A DNA stretch of 64,000 bases, from contig SRSI01000052.1 of assembly GCA_005656395.1 (NCBI GenBank), forward strand, positions 372,001 to 436,000. The letters run 5' to 3'. This document shows, one piece after another, positions 48,854 to 61,889 of the stretch; the stretch's first letter is position 1; the number at the start of each line of letters is the position of its first letter. Under the pieces are notes generated by a model, which ran no database searches, was not told the DNA's origin, and worked only from the letters and a program-made list of their open reading frames with translations. Source of the stretch: Strongyloides papillosus (taxonomy: Eukaryota; Nematoda; Chromadorea; Rhabditida; Strongyloididae). A program made the translations under genes and the position numbers.

Positions 48854-51800
48854 ATGAAAGAAGAAAATAGGATGTCAACTATTGTTGCCGACAACATAGA
48901 TAAAGTTGATGATTCTGTTTTTAAAACACCTTTTTTACCATCAAAGTAGGTTTACTTTTTTCATAGGAATATTATTACTATTGTCCTTTAACTTAATTAA
49001 CATCTTATTTGTCGTTTTTATTTTAGGAAAGGAAATTGTAAGAAAAGTGAAAATCGTAATAACATTGGTCATTTGGATGAAATCCCACAAGGAGAACAGA
49101 AGAGTAACATTAAGAAGGAAATTAAGGAAAGTGAGAAAAATGATTTAGTGCTTGATCCTTTTTATAACCATAAATGCCCACACACTGACTCATTTATTAA
49201 AAAAACATGGCCTGATTTATCAGGATCAACGGTTGGTGATTGTGAAGATTTAGTAATAGAAGTTATTATTGATGATTTTTCTCTATTATTGTTTCGAAAT
49301 GATGATGAATATAATGTAAGAATATATTTAAATGTTTAAAAATATATGAAATTATTATAGGAATTTATGAAGGCTGAAAATAATAGACAAGCAAAATTAG
49401 AGGCTGAAAGAAAACAAAAGGAAATAGAAGCAGAAGCAAAAAGACGTAAAGAAAAAAGAAGGCTCTTAGGAGAAAGGTAAATAATTAGGCTAATTATATT
49501 TGATAATTTTTTTCGGTTATTTTAGTTAAAACTTGAGAAAAAAATGAAAAGGAGGAAATTTGAAATTGAAAGTGGGGTACAATCTATTCCTTTGACTAGT
49601 GAAGAAAAGCTGAACGTAAACGTCTGAAACGTGAAATGAAAGAGAAGAGACGTGAAGAACGGAGATCGTTACGTAATCAAAATAAAATTTCAGGTGCTGA
49701 TGCAGGAAATAAAAAGAAATGTAGAGGAAGTTCTTTGTCGGTATGTTTACACTATTTATACTATGACCTTTCAAATATGATTGATTTAATTAATTTGTTT
49801 CTTATCTATTTACTTCTTTTTATCAATTAAGTATGCTTCATTAAGTACCATAATAATTAGTTTTATTACTTAGTTTATGTGTTGTTTATAGTCTTCTCTT
49901 ATCCTAGTTAGTATCGTGATTTAGTTGGATTTTTGTTTGATAAAATTATTATTGAATCATAACATTTTATAATTTAGCCCTTTGGTAAATGTTATTAAAT
50001 TTTATTTTAAATAAATTATCTATTTGAAAATCAGAGCAAATAATTATTTTGGTCAATTTAACTATTCATTGTTATTTTAAAATATCCAATAGCATGTTAT
50101 GTTAGGCTTCCATAGTTTAATAGAACTACCACCTGTGAGTTATCATAAATTAGGATGAGTGTGCTATTTCATAAGTCAACAACTTTTGAAAAATTTTCAT
50201 ACAGATTTTAATGTTTTTTTTTCAATTTGTTTAAAATAGTCTATTTGTTGAGTTAACAATTTTCAAGATTACTATAAAAACTATTTTTTCCCTATTCGCA
50301 AGCATTGTGAAAGCACACCTGATCCTTCTCGAAACTAGTCTTGTTAAGTTGGTTGCGATATAATCTGCAGCATTTACAAAATCATTTTTCTATTTTTTCC
50401 TTTATCGTAAAGTTTCATCATTTGCTTGACGTATCCTTCCAGAGGGACATTTATTTCCTCTAACTACCCAAACAACGCTATAGTCATAAAGCTTTATTTT
50501 TTTTTACTAACACTTGTTTTATTGTCAGTTTATGATAAATTTTTATAACATTATATATGATTCTATTATCATATTTGTTTGGAATAATTTTATTGTGTTT
50601 AACCAATGTTTATTATTACTGATTATTTTCACCTAGATACTACTTTAAGTTCTTATCGCTAAATGTTTATTTTATTAAGTAATTTTCTATATATTTCTTA
50701 TTGAATGTTGATAATTTTCTTAGCGCTTCATATCTTTTTTATCGACTCGACTGAAGTGCTTCCTCCAAAAATTAATATTATGTGTTTTGACTTTTATTTA
50801 ATATTTAAACAATCTTTTGTGAACGGGACTTTGTCTAGAAATAATAATACACGTCGATCGTTGTTATTTTAATAACTCTTTTTTAGCTGATACTATATTA
50901 GTTTTTTCTTTGTTAAAGTATTAATTCTTTGCTTCTAAGTATTTTGTCATAATTTAGATTTTTCAAGTAATTTTATCATTGTTAAATCGTTTGTGTTTTT
51001 CTGTATTTTTATTGCTCTTTTTTAAACGGTTTAACCTTAGTATACTATATTTTTCTTTTCTTTACTATTTTTTACTTACTTTTTTTGTGGTAAACCTATT
51101 ACATTTTGTTAATTTACTATTTTTATATATGCTATATATGATAGTAGTAAAGGGGAAGTGTATAATCAAAAACTTTGATACTTTTATTATTAGGCTAGAA
51201 AAGTCGATCACTGCTTTAAAAAATTGCAATCAATGAGTGACTCTTTAGATAGTACTTAGAAATGTTTAACTTCATACGCTTTTTACAAATTTTTAAATAA
51301 ATAACCTTATGATAAGCTTCTATAGTTCGTTGCTAAAAAATACATTAATCTTTTTGCTTTTATTTAGTATTACATTTTTGATAAGCAACGTTAATTTTAG
51401 ATTATATTCAATATAATATAATAGATTTCTTTGTCCTTATTAATTCCGATAACATGACTGTTAATTATTCTTCCGCTTAATCAGCATATCATCTTTAAAA
51501 TATGTTAAAGTGTATGCTTAAATAAATAATCTTTTACCACTGATTATTTAAACTGCGTCATCTACAAATAGGCTTCACAAAATACTTCTTGCGTTAATAT
51601 TCTTTGTTTGTTTCTCTTACTTTTTTTATGTCTTTTTTTTATGAGAACTCTTTACAAATATTTGTATTCATACAGTCCAACTTTTTGCCAATTGCATTAT
51701 CAAAAATTGTATGAGAATTTTGATAAACTGTGTTTATTCTTTTCTAAGATTATTTTATTCAAACTTTACTTTTTAAGGTTATCATTAAAAATAAAACTTG

Positions 51801-54800
51801 GTATGTGATGTTGTGAAAGGGGGTATGTGAGAATAGAGATAGATAAGATTGATTGAATGTTTTAAATTTTATTTTTAAAATATGGATAAAAGGGACACGT
51901 TGCATATATATATGAACATTTTGTTTCCTATTTATTTTATATAACTGATAACTTTTTTTGTGTATATATTCATATTATGTAGTTTTTAATTAGAAATAAT
52001 TGTTGTCTATTTTAAAACATTATTTTAAAGTAACCTTGTATCAATTTTCAGTCAAAATTTTTTCTAGGAAAGATTAATATGTTATTTTCATTATAGTATT
52101 ATTTCATTCATTTTCTAAATTTTTTTCTTTTTGGCTTACCAATATATTTGTATTCAGGTTGTCATTTTTTTTATTCCCTTTTTCAATTTCCTTATATAAA
52201 CTTAGTTTATTGTTTAAATAAAAAAAAAAGTCTACCAATAATAAACATTCATGAAATATTTGACAACTGACAGATGTTGTTTCACTAGCTCTTGCATATA
52301 ATATTTTATGTTTATCATTAGTTATGTGTGTAGTGTAGATTTAAAAAATTAAATATTTGATCTCTATTCGTTTAATTTAATTTGTCACTCTTGTTATTAT
52401 TAATAAGTATAATGTGTGTGTAAAATTATTTAAGGGCACAGGAATTCCTATTTACAATTTTAAATACTAATGTTTCCTTTTTTTAACTTTACATATTATT
52501 TTATCACGAAGGGTGATCTTATTTTCTTTTTATTATATTTATTAGATATTTGAATCTATATTAATTATATATTTGATATTTTTTTATTATTATTGCTATT
52601 ATTAATTATACTTTCATCTTATATGACAGAAACATCATCAACTATCAATTTATTTTTTCTTTTTTACTCATACAATTTTTTATTTAATAATTTATTATTA
52701 TCGCCAATTCGCCTTATCACTGTCTTTAACTATACTTATTATTAATATCTAATTGCCTTTATTTTTCTGCTAAACCTCTTATTTGTCTAAATCACGCCTA
52801 TCATATTTTAAATATTATAATCATACTTCATTTTAAACCTTCATTTAAATACCGTTAAGCCATATATGACATATACTTTGTCTTTATATCTCTTACATTA
52901 TTTTATCAATATATTTATCAATCCTGAATTAGTTTTTATTATTTATTATTTCCTTTTAGCCAGTTCCACTCAACTCTGACGTTCCTTCAACTTCAAATTG
53001 TACTAATTTGGATTCTAAGCATATGCAGTCACCGAGAACGAATGACGGGTATTCCTTGTTGGCTTCTAATAATAATATGAAAAGACCTTCATCTATCTCT
53101 GTAGATTCTGGAATTATTAGCGGTTCTCCAAATTCAAAATTACCTAAATTGGAGGTTGATGAATTGAAATCTTCTATGTTAGGTATTGCTGTTAAAACAG
53201 CAGAGGCAGTAAATGTAAATAAAATTCCTGCAACACCACCATCAGCAAATACTGCAAATGGCCATTCACGTACCCCTACTGCATCTATGGATATTAAAAA
53301 TTCTTTGCCAAACAGCAATTCAATTCAGAATAATGTATCTGTTTCAACACCTCAGACACAATCTAATAGTAGTAAACAAGGATTATTGACTTCAGGAATC
53401 CAACCAACACAATGCCATCCTAATAATATGATGTTTATGGAGATTTTAAAAACAAATCCAGGATTAGCTGCTATGCTTCCTAATAACACAGGTCTTCAAG
53501 TTAATATTCAGAATCCAGCATTATCTTCTAATCAATCTCAACAACTTTTACATCTCCAACAAATTATACATCAACAAAATACTTTTGCCAATTCAGTTGT
53601 TCAAAGGGGAATTTCTAGTAATAATAATCCGTCAAATTTGATTCAACAACAAATGCAAATGGCTTCATCGCAGTTAATGCCAAATATGCCTGTTCATAAT
53701 AATCTTGGTACGCCTTTAATAAATGGATTTGCAGGACAAATTAATGCTCCTGTTGTTAGTACACCTACACGGCCTGCACCTCCACATGGATCTCAAGTTA
53801 TTAATAAAACCCCTTGTAATTTTAGTGATACACATTTAAAAATATGTATGGAAATTAGCAATGCAAAATGTACAACATCAAATACTAGTAACGGAGTCCA
53901 AAATTCATCAAATATTTCTTCTAATTCGACAAATACAATTCCAACAACTGTTTCAAATGTGAGTACATCAACAAATGAAAATAAAAAAACTACTTGTACT
54001 TTACAGGCTTCAAATCCAATGCCAGGAATAACTACGGGTATTGTACCATCATCTTCTAACACATTATCAACTCCTGGAAAAGCTGTAAATAATGTTATAC
54101 CTACAAATCCAAGCACACCCAGTAATTTAACACCTCAACAAGCTGCTATGATTCAAGCAATGAATGCTCAATTACAACAAGTAAATAATGCTAAATTAGT
54201 AGTTGGTAACCAAAGACCACAATCAGTTATGCCTAATGGAGGATTATTTTTCAATACCTCTTCAGGTACTAATGTACCGAATAATGGCGTAAATCACCAA
54301 GCATTATTTTCTGCTAATATGTCTAACTCAAATGAAGCTGCATTTCAGCAATTAATGATGCAGGCTGCCTTACAAACAAATGGAAATATAACACAAATTC
54401 AACAACAGAATCCGCTTTTAGCTGCACAAATAACAGCTATGCAACAACAACAACAACAGAATCAGGCGGCCAATATAATCATTCAAAATGTTGTTAATGC
54501 TCAAAATTCAGCTGCAGCTAATTTACTAACTGTAAATACTAATCAAACACCTAGTTCTTTGAATACTAGTGGAGATCCAAGTAAATCATTGTTAAATTCT
54601 GTAAATTCAAAAAATGTGTTCATTGCTCAGGCAAATGAACAAAAACAAAAGTTATTGAACATTTGTACTAATGAGATATTAAAGTGTGCACAACAAATCC
54701 AACACTATCAGAATTTAATAAATACATTACAGATACCCGCAGAAAAAGAAGCTGCGAAAGCCGAATTAATGAAGTATGTTGCTATGCACACAGAATTAAA

Positions 54801-55305
54801 TAATAATTTAATAAATATAAAAAACCAGCTGAATACACCATTACAACAAGAGAACCTAATTACTACTCAGCAACAACTTCAAGCAGCTGCTATGGCGGTG
54901 AATACTAATAATCGGTCTCAATTGTCAAATAACATTAGTATACCTAATACAATGATAAACAACATACCAGTAGATTCTTTGTATGAAATTCAAAGACAAG
55001 CAGTAGCTCAACAGCATCTTCTACGACAATATCAAAGTTTGGCAGGTATTCAACAGTTTCAGCAACAACAAAATCAATTAAATGCTGCTGCGGTAGTTCA
55101 AAACGCATCAATGCTTCAAAATCAATATGCTCAATCTCAAATATTACAAATGCAGCAATTATTAGCAGCACAACATCCAATGTTCAAACAATCGAATAAT
55201 AGTAATTCGGGAAACCATAATTTGGATCAATTACATAGACAAAGATCTTCTACAGTAACAGGAGAAATACCAAATCAAAATCAGAATGGCGTTTGTCATC
55301 AGTAA
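48854..55305 (+). CDS. Q/N-rich, probably nuclear regulatory protein; model with two uncertain frame breaks
   Basis: I do not recognise the family. Proposed exons: 48854-48945, 49027-49315, 49361-49476, 49526-49740 and 52960-55305, roughly 1,020 residues. The first part has VFKTPFLPSK and a compact domain with DPFYNHKCPHTDSF and TWPDLSG, then an acidic segment. Next comes a long Lys/Arg/Glu coiled-coil-like helix (exons 3-4, with ERKRLKREMKEKRREERR). The last exon of 781 codons is dominated by Gln, Asn, Ser and Thr with runs of Gln, as in transcriptional co-regulators. Exons 3 and 4 do not join in frame, and exon 4 changes frame internally at an A run (49605-49608); one extra A there and one at 49452-49457 would make all exons consistent. 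A nuclear role is inferred from composition only. Confidence 0.55.
49741..52959. other. Proposed 3.2-kb intron of the Q/N-rich gene
   Basis: Donor GTATGT follows exon end 49740 in phase 0, and acceptor TTCCTTTTAG precedes 52960 in the matching phase. The intron is far longer than most others here. I see no nested gene; open frames inside are Phe/Leu-rich translations with non-ATG starts. Alternative exons or an alternative promoter for the Q/N-rich exon could hide here. Confidence 0.45.
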
Positions 55306-56794
55306 ACTGAAAATCAAATTTTTATAAAAAAATTTTTCTAAATAAATTCCGTTGAAATTTCAGTGAAAGCGATCTCTATATATTAATGTAGACTCTGACA
55401 CTGTAATCAATACTCTTATAATTCATGCGGGTAATTATTCCTTAGAATTTTTAACTTTATTTGTCGGTAAAAATGAAATTATTCATTCGACTTTTCAATA
55501 TACTAACAAATGTTTTATGAAAAAATTTTTGTTATTTTATTTAACGTGTATACATATGATTGTTTTAATTTTAACTTTTTAATAAAAATTTTAATGTTTA
55601 CTTTATTGAGTTTTTATTTTAAATAATAGATTTATTTTGGAAATTAAATTCAGAACACATAATAATGGATAATTAATGACACAAATGTAACAAGTTTTAC
55701 GTATTAAGTTACTAAAAGTATTTTTAAATTATTATAGTTGGATTATATTTACCTAGATGTTTGTCATAATAACAAGTTTTTATCTAATTTTAACAAAAGG
55801 ATTTTTCAGAATATATATTTATATTATATACCATTTGTTATTTATTTATATATTTGGATGAATTTTAATTTTTTACCCTATAAATTATACAAATATTTAT
55901 TCAATTTTGTTAACATAGCATACATATAGCATTTGTTAATGTTTTTAAGGTCTATATTAATATTTAATATATATTTTAAAAGTTAAATTTATTTAAAAAG
56001 TTCTACTGAGACTGAAAATATATTTTTTATATTTAAAAAATGTACATAGCTGTTGTATTCTAAATTAAGCAAAAATAATGTTTTATTTATCTATATTACC
56101 TAAAAGATTTATTTTACTTATGCTTCACATTATTATAATTTTAAATTTACCTGTTTTATATAAACATATAAAATTTTAATGTTATTTTAACAATTTGCAC
56201 TTTTTAATGAATATATATTATTTAGTGCGTTAAGTTCAAGTAAATATATTTAAAATTTGTCATAATAAATAATTCTAGAAGGAATCTACTAAAAAATTAA
56301 AATTATTTTAAAAAATAAAGACATGAAATTTATAAGAATTATTAGAATAAAAAGGGAAATTTGAATTATTATGGATTAATGAAAATAATTCTAACTAGAT
56401 ATTGAGTTTAAATTAAACGATGATACAAAGATAATCTGACATTGATGAAAATAATAATTGTAGGCATACAGTTTTTATTCAATAAATATCTTTCAACTAA
56501 CTTTCAGCCTATTTCTACTAAAATTATAAAATATATTTATAAAAATAAAATAATTAATTTTAAACGAAGGAAATCATTTGTATTTTTATTGTTATTATCT
56601 ATTAAATAAAATATTTTTATAATCATATATTTTCAAACATTTCGGAAACAAATTACATTGTATTACACTATCACTTTTATTAGTAATTGTATAAAAAAAT
56701 CCATTTTAGACTAACCTATTGTTAATTTTACCATATTTATTAATCATTTTTAACTTTTCAATTGTATAATTAATAACAAAGAAATATTTTATAA
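55306..56794. other. 1.5-kb AT-rich spacer
   Basis: It holds the 3' end of the Q/N-rich gene and the promoter of the patched-related gene. No repeat or RNA gene is recognised. Confidence 0.55.
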
Positions 56795-59654
56795 ATGGAT
56801 AAGTTTATGAAAAATAATAATCAATTAATCGTAAATGTAGTTACTAAATATCCTATTAAATGTATTATTTTTTCCCTTTTAACAACTATTGTATTTTCAA
56901 TTTCTTTATTAAATGCAAAAATTGAACGTGATATAAGAAAAAGTTTTTCTTCAACTAATTCAAAAGCAGACATGTAAGTTATTATTAAAAATCCCTCAAA
57001 AACAGCAAATTACTTGAGTTATATCTGGTAACAAATACATGTTTATGATTTTGTGTAATATAATTTATACTTTATAAGTTTATTATCAGTAAAAAAAACT
57101 GTTTATGAATAAAAATTCATTGGTTTTAATTTTATACTATTCCATGTTATATGACACTTATTAATAATCTATTATTTGTTGTTTTTACAGTGAATTGTTG
57201 AGATATCTGGATTTCTATGGTTTTAAAGATGTACCCAAAAGAGCCTTTTTGTTAATACAGGCAAAAGATGGAGGAAGTATTCTGAGAAGTAATATTTTGA
57301 AGAAAGTTTTAGAAATTGATTCAAGAATAACCAATATTATCGAAAAGGAAGAGATAATAAAAGGTGATGAAATAAATAATAGTAATAAGTCAACTATTAA
57401 TATGAATTCAAAACACCAACAAAAGAAAACAACAGCCTGTTATCCTTTATGCAATCTTAACCAACCATTTCATTTATTTTTAAAAACTCTTATTCCTGTT
57501 TTGGGAAAAGAAATTAGACTAAATACTGAAGGAAATGGAACACAATATAACGTTGACAAAACTTCTGATACATTAACATACCCTCATTTCAAATTAATGG
57601 GCAATGATATTTTTATAGGATTAAATTTGTTTGGGGTTGTTACATCAAATGAAATGTTTCCAAATAATAGATCGAATATTATAAGTGCTGAAACAATAAT
57701 TTTATGGTATGTTTCAAGATCTGATACAATGAAAAGAGTTAAAGAATTTAAGAATATAACGTTACAGTTATTTAGTGAATCTTCACTATATAAAAATCAA
57801 AAAAACGATAATGAAATTATATATGAAATATATGGAGATGAGATTGCGAATCATGAAATGGTAAGGGGTGCAATAGAAGCAACAATATTAATGATTATTG
57901 GATTTATTCTCCTTTTCGGTTTTGTAACTTTCGTTTTTTATTCCCAAATTCACCCAAAAAAGTATGTAATTTATCTTGTTATTGGCGCTATTTTATCACC
58001 CTTCCTAGCAGCAATATCAGCATTTGGTATTTTAGTTTGGTTAGGAAATGATTTGTATGTTATAATGTGTGTTACACCGTTTATGATACTTGCTATCGGT
58101 GTTGATGATGCTTTTATTTTAACGAGTTCTTTTGTAAATTCGTCACATATAAAAGATAAAAAAGCAAAAATAGAGAAAACTTTAACGTCTGCTGGTCCCT
58201 CAATAGCAATAACTTCTATTACCAACACTGTTGCCTTCGGAATTGGATTTTTTACGCCTGCAAAACAAATGAGTCTTTTTTGTTTATGTACTTCAATTGC
58301 TGTCTTACTAGATTATATACTTACATTTACACTTTTTCTTCCGATACTTGTTTTAATATCTTCCACAAAAGTTGAAAATCAAAAAAAGAGTACAAAGAAA
58401 ATAGGATTCATTAAAAAGTATGTCAACTTTTTATCATCATTAAAAGGGAAACTAATTTTAATATTTACAATGGCAATTATTTATTTAATTTCATCTTATC
58501 ATGCATTTAATATACGTCAAACATTTGTACCATCAAAAGCTTTTCCTTCTGATTCTCATCTAGTAACATCATTGGAATCTATTAGAAAAATATTTGACAG
58601 TCATTTTCCAGTCAGTATATTTTTTTCAAACCCTCCAAATATAAGTAATGTCAATGAATACCAAAGATTTTATGAAATGATAAATAAAATAGAAAATTTA
58701 GATGAAACATATGGAAGAAATAAATCATTATTATTACTAGATAAATATGAAGAATTTGATCGAAAAACGCATCAAATATATAATTTCCTTGGAATTGTGG
58801 ATAATAATTACACATTAAATTATGACAATATGAAATATTTCATCAACAACATACTAAAAACAGAAAGAATTAAATTTGATGAAAATAATAATAAACTTTT
58901 AAAACTCCATATAACTGTAATGGCAAAAAATATGAGTGAATGGTCAAAAAGAGCAAAATTCTACGAAAAAATCCGAAATATACTCAATGCATATTCTGAA
59001 TTTAATGGTACAATTTTTGACGCAGATTCGGGAGTCTTAGATATGATACTAAACGTTAAAAGTGACCTCCTTGGATCGATAACAGTATCAATTATATCTA
59101 TGGGTGTGATTTGCTTATTTTTTATTCCGAATTATGTAGGAATTATTTTAATTGTTATTTCCTTAACGTCAATTTGTTATAGTAAGTTGGATATAGGAAA
59201 ATTAGTTAGTAATTTCATTTTTTTAGATCTTGTTGGATTTTTAGCATGGTGGGGATCAGATCTTGACATAATAACAATTGTTGATGTATTAATTGCTAGT
59301 GGCCTTTCAGTTGATTACACTGCACATATTGCCCATTTTTATTTTTCATCAAAAGGTAATTACAAAGAACGTCTAACTTATGCACTCTCTGAAATTTCAT
59401 TACCAATGATTAACGCAGGTTTATCAACATTTCTCTGCATGTTTCCATTAATATTTATCCAAACATATTCAATTTTGGCGTTTGCAAAAACAATATTTAT
59501 TGTTGTTGGTCTCGGATTAATACACGGATTATTCGTTCTTCCAGTAATGCTTGTACTAGCACCACTTGGCAATGAATCTAACGAAAATATCATAATTGAT
59601 CAAGATAGTATTAAAATATCATCGATACAACCGTTCATATCGAGTGAAAAATAA
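56795..59654 (+). CDS. Patched-related (PTR) sterol-sensing-domain membrane protein
   Basis: Two exons, 56795-56973 and 57191-59654, with a 217-bp intron, encode 880 residues. The family, expanded in nematodes, comprises 12-pass RND-type transporter relatives of Patched, Dispatched and NPC1 that act in moulting, cuticle and apical membranes. One membrane segment lies at about residues 22-44, then a large extracellular loop with cysteines (TTACYPLCNL). A sterol-sensing-like group of five helices carries the RND motif AIGVDDAFIL near residue 362. A second loop and a second helix group follow, with the paired motif GLSVDYTAHIAH near residue 763. Length and the two acidic membrane motifs are as expected. 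I cannot tell which ptr paralogue this is. Its 3' end converges on NDUFS8, with 64 bp between stop codons. Confidence 0.9.
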
Positions 59655-59689
59655 AATTTATTAACCTATTTCTTTATTGTTTAAAAAAA

Positions 59690-59695
59690 ATAAAG
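59690..59695 (+). terminator. Poly(A) signal of the patched-related gene
   Basis: An AATAAA 36 bases after the stop codon. It lies only 9 bases from the opposite-strand signal of NDUFS8. Confidence 0.55.
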
Positions 59696-59704
59696 ACTAA
59701 ATTT

Positions 59705-59710
59705 TTTATT
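59705..59710 (-). terminator. Poly(A) signal of NDUFS8
   Basis: Plus-strand TTTATT reads AATAAA on the minus strand, 9 bases past the NDUFS8 stop codon. Cleavage 10-25 bases beyond would make the two convergent transcripts overlap. Confidence 0.5.
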
Positions 59711-59718
59711 GACACTAT

Positions 59719-60418
59719 TTAACGATACAAATATTCAGCTTGTAAATTAGCTGCTAATTCTGGTTCCCATCTATCTCCATTTAATAAGAGTTTCTCTTTA
59801 TTGTACAATAATTCTTCATGGGTTTCGGTAGAATATTCGAAATTTGGTCCTTCAACAATAGCATCAACCGGGCAAGCCTCTTGACAGAGTCCGCAAAAGA
59901 TACACTTTGTCATATCAATATCATAACGTGTTGTACGACGGGATCCATCAGGTCGTGGTTCAGCCTCAATTGTAATAGCCTTAAATTTTATAAAATTATT
60001 ATAAAAAATATATAACATACTTGAGCTGGACATATAGCTTCACACAATTTACAGGCAATGCATCTTTCCTCTCCTGAAGGATAACGACGGAGTGCATGTT
60101 CACCTCGGAATCTTGCAGAAAGTGGACCTTTTTCAAATGGATAATTAATTGTTGATGGTTCAGTAAAATAATGACCCATTATTATACCAAATCCGCGAAT
60201 TAATTCAGTTATATATACTGAATGAAGACCTTGTGTTACATCCCCACTTACTGATCCATCTGTTGTTGGTTTTTCTCCAACATACACTGAAAAAATTAAC
60301 ATTTAAAAGATATATACTTAAAAGTGTATTTACCATAATTTGTTCTACATTGACTAATAGATCCCAGTCTAGAAATAATAGTTTTCTGTAAATTTGATGA
60401 TCCAAATCTTGATAACAT
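59719..60418 (-). CDS. NDUFS8: NADH dehydrogenase (ubiquinone) iron-sulfur protein 8, mitochondrial complex I
   Basis: Minus-strand exons 60334-60418, 60021-60286 and 59719-59979 encode 203 residues (human 210). The protein is the TYKY subunit of complex I, carrying the last two 4Fe-4S clusters (N6a, N6b) before N2 on the electron path to ubiquinone. Both cluster motifs are complete: [13 protein letters not shown] (crossing the second intron directly after it) and [13 protein letters not shown]. Flanking blocks [17 protein letters not shown] and [24 protein letters not shown] are typical. The first ~28 residues ([20 protein letters not shown]) are basic and Ser-rich, a mitochondrial targeting peptide. 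The gene is divergent from RNF121, with 201 bp between start codons. Confidence 0.97.
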
Positions 60419-60619
60419 GACTTCAGTTTAACTATGTGTTTTAAAAAATATAGTAAACATTGAAGAAAATGTTGGAATGGTGTATCGACAACATCAGATG
60501 CTTCTTTCCAAGACACTTTCTTTATCTTGGTTGTAAATAATGCAATTTTTGTAGTAGCTTATCTTTTTGTTTAGTTTGCTCATTAGTAAGTTGTTCTTTT
60601 TTTAAGATTTTTAAGTAGA
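60419..60619. promoter_or_regulatory. Shared 201-bp upstream region of NDUFS8 and RNF121
   Basis: Both divergent promoters must fit in or overlap this 201-bp interval. A TTTTTAAG site five bases before the RNF121 ATG could act as a spliced-leader acceptor. I see no TATA element. Confidence 0.5.
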
Positions 60620-61693
60620 ATGCATGGTCAGATAGAAGCTATGGATTCAGCTGAGATTCAGTGGCAAAAGGAACATGAAGAAATGCACAGAAAGCATGCT
60701 AATCACGATGGTGGGTTTTAAAATTTTTAACAGTTCTACTATTTTTTATAAATTTGAATTATTTAATATTAGAATAAAAGTAAATTTTAGTTATGCATGC
60801 TGAAATACTTATAATATTTATAATTGCATTGATTTTTTTCCAATTAATTTTAATTTGGTGGAAAGCCAAAAATTTTAAGAGTTATCAAGTAAGGAAATAA
60901 TAAAATTTATTTACTATAATTTTAGCTTGTCTCATTACTTGGACTTTGGGCAATACCTTTTTTTGTTGCAATAACAAAATATTGGTATCGTTTCATATTT
61001 ACATGGGTTATATTCACTGTATTTAATATATATTTGTATAGAAAAACTAGCCAACCGCATATATCTGGAAAAATTCCAAGACTTGTTTATAAATGGTTTT
61101 TATTTCTACACAAAATGAGTTATTTTTTAGGTGTTGTTGGTTATTTAATAATGATGCTTACACTTCTTGGTTTAAATACTATTTTTAGTTTAAAAGCTAA
61201 TGACTGTTTGGATGCTGGAATTTTATTTTTGTGTTATGGATTATACTATGGAGTTTTAATTAAAGACTTAGCTGAAATTACTTCAGAAAAAATGGCATGT
61301 AAAATTGGATATTTCACATCAGATGGATTGCCAAAAAAAGTTCTAGAAAATAATATTTGCGCAATTTGTGGAGATAAACTTAATTTAACAGGACAGTTGT
61401 TAAGAACAGATAAAGATTTTGATGATGATAATGATGCTGAAGCAGTTCATGCTTTATCATGTCAACATTTGTTCCATGAATATTGTTTAAGAGGATTTGT
61501 TATTGTCGGGAAAATGGCAACTTGTCCCTATTGTAAAGAAAAAATCAATTATTCAGCTACTTTCAAAAATCCTTGGGAAAAACCTCATTTATTATATGGG
61601 CAATTTCTTGATTGGGTTAGATATTTAGTTGTTTGGCAACCATTAATTGTTTTAATTGTACAAGGTGTTACGAAATTTTTCGGGTTAGAATAG
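60620..61693 (+). CDS. RNF121: RING finger protein 121 (RNF121/RNF175 family) ER/Golgi membrane E3 ligase
   Basis: Three exons, 60620-60710, 60791-60888 and 60926-61693, encode 318 residues. RNF121 is a multi-pass membrane E3 ubiquitin ligase of the early secretory pathway, linked to quality control. The N-terminus WQKEHEEMHRKHANHDVMHAE matches the family start, followed by about five hydrophobic helices and PRLVYKWFLFLHKMSY. The RING lies near residues 200-265: CAICGDKL, CQHLFHEYCLRGFVIVGK and CPYCKEK. The end NPWEKPHLLYGQFLDWVRYLVVWQP and the last residues GLE are diagnostic. An acidic insert (DFDDDNDAE) sits between the first two zinc-ligand blocks. The start fits the family, although the frame is open slightly upstream. 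Confidence 0.96.
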
Positions 61694-61889
61694 TAATATA
61701 TAAAAGTTTAAGTAAAGTTTAAATGAATTGTATGATCATTTAATCTCTGGTAATTTTTTATTTATTGTAGAATTTTTATTCTATTTATATAAAATTATTA
61801 AATTTTAACAATATTTGTTAATTGGATACTCCATTTTATACTTTTAATATTATGATTTAACTATAATTTAGTTTTAGTTCGTTTTCATA

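Noticed and set aside
50979..51236. 85-codon hydrophobic open frame inside the 3.2-kb intron
   Set aside because: It lacks an ATG start and is Phe/Leu/Tyr-rich as random AT-rich DNA would be.
53793..54116. Minus-strand open frames within the Q/N-rich exon
   Set aside because: Long antisense frames arise from the repetitive CAA/AAT codon use of the real gene.
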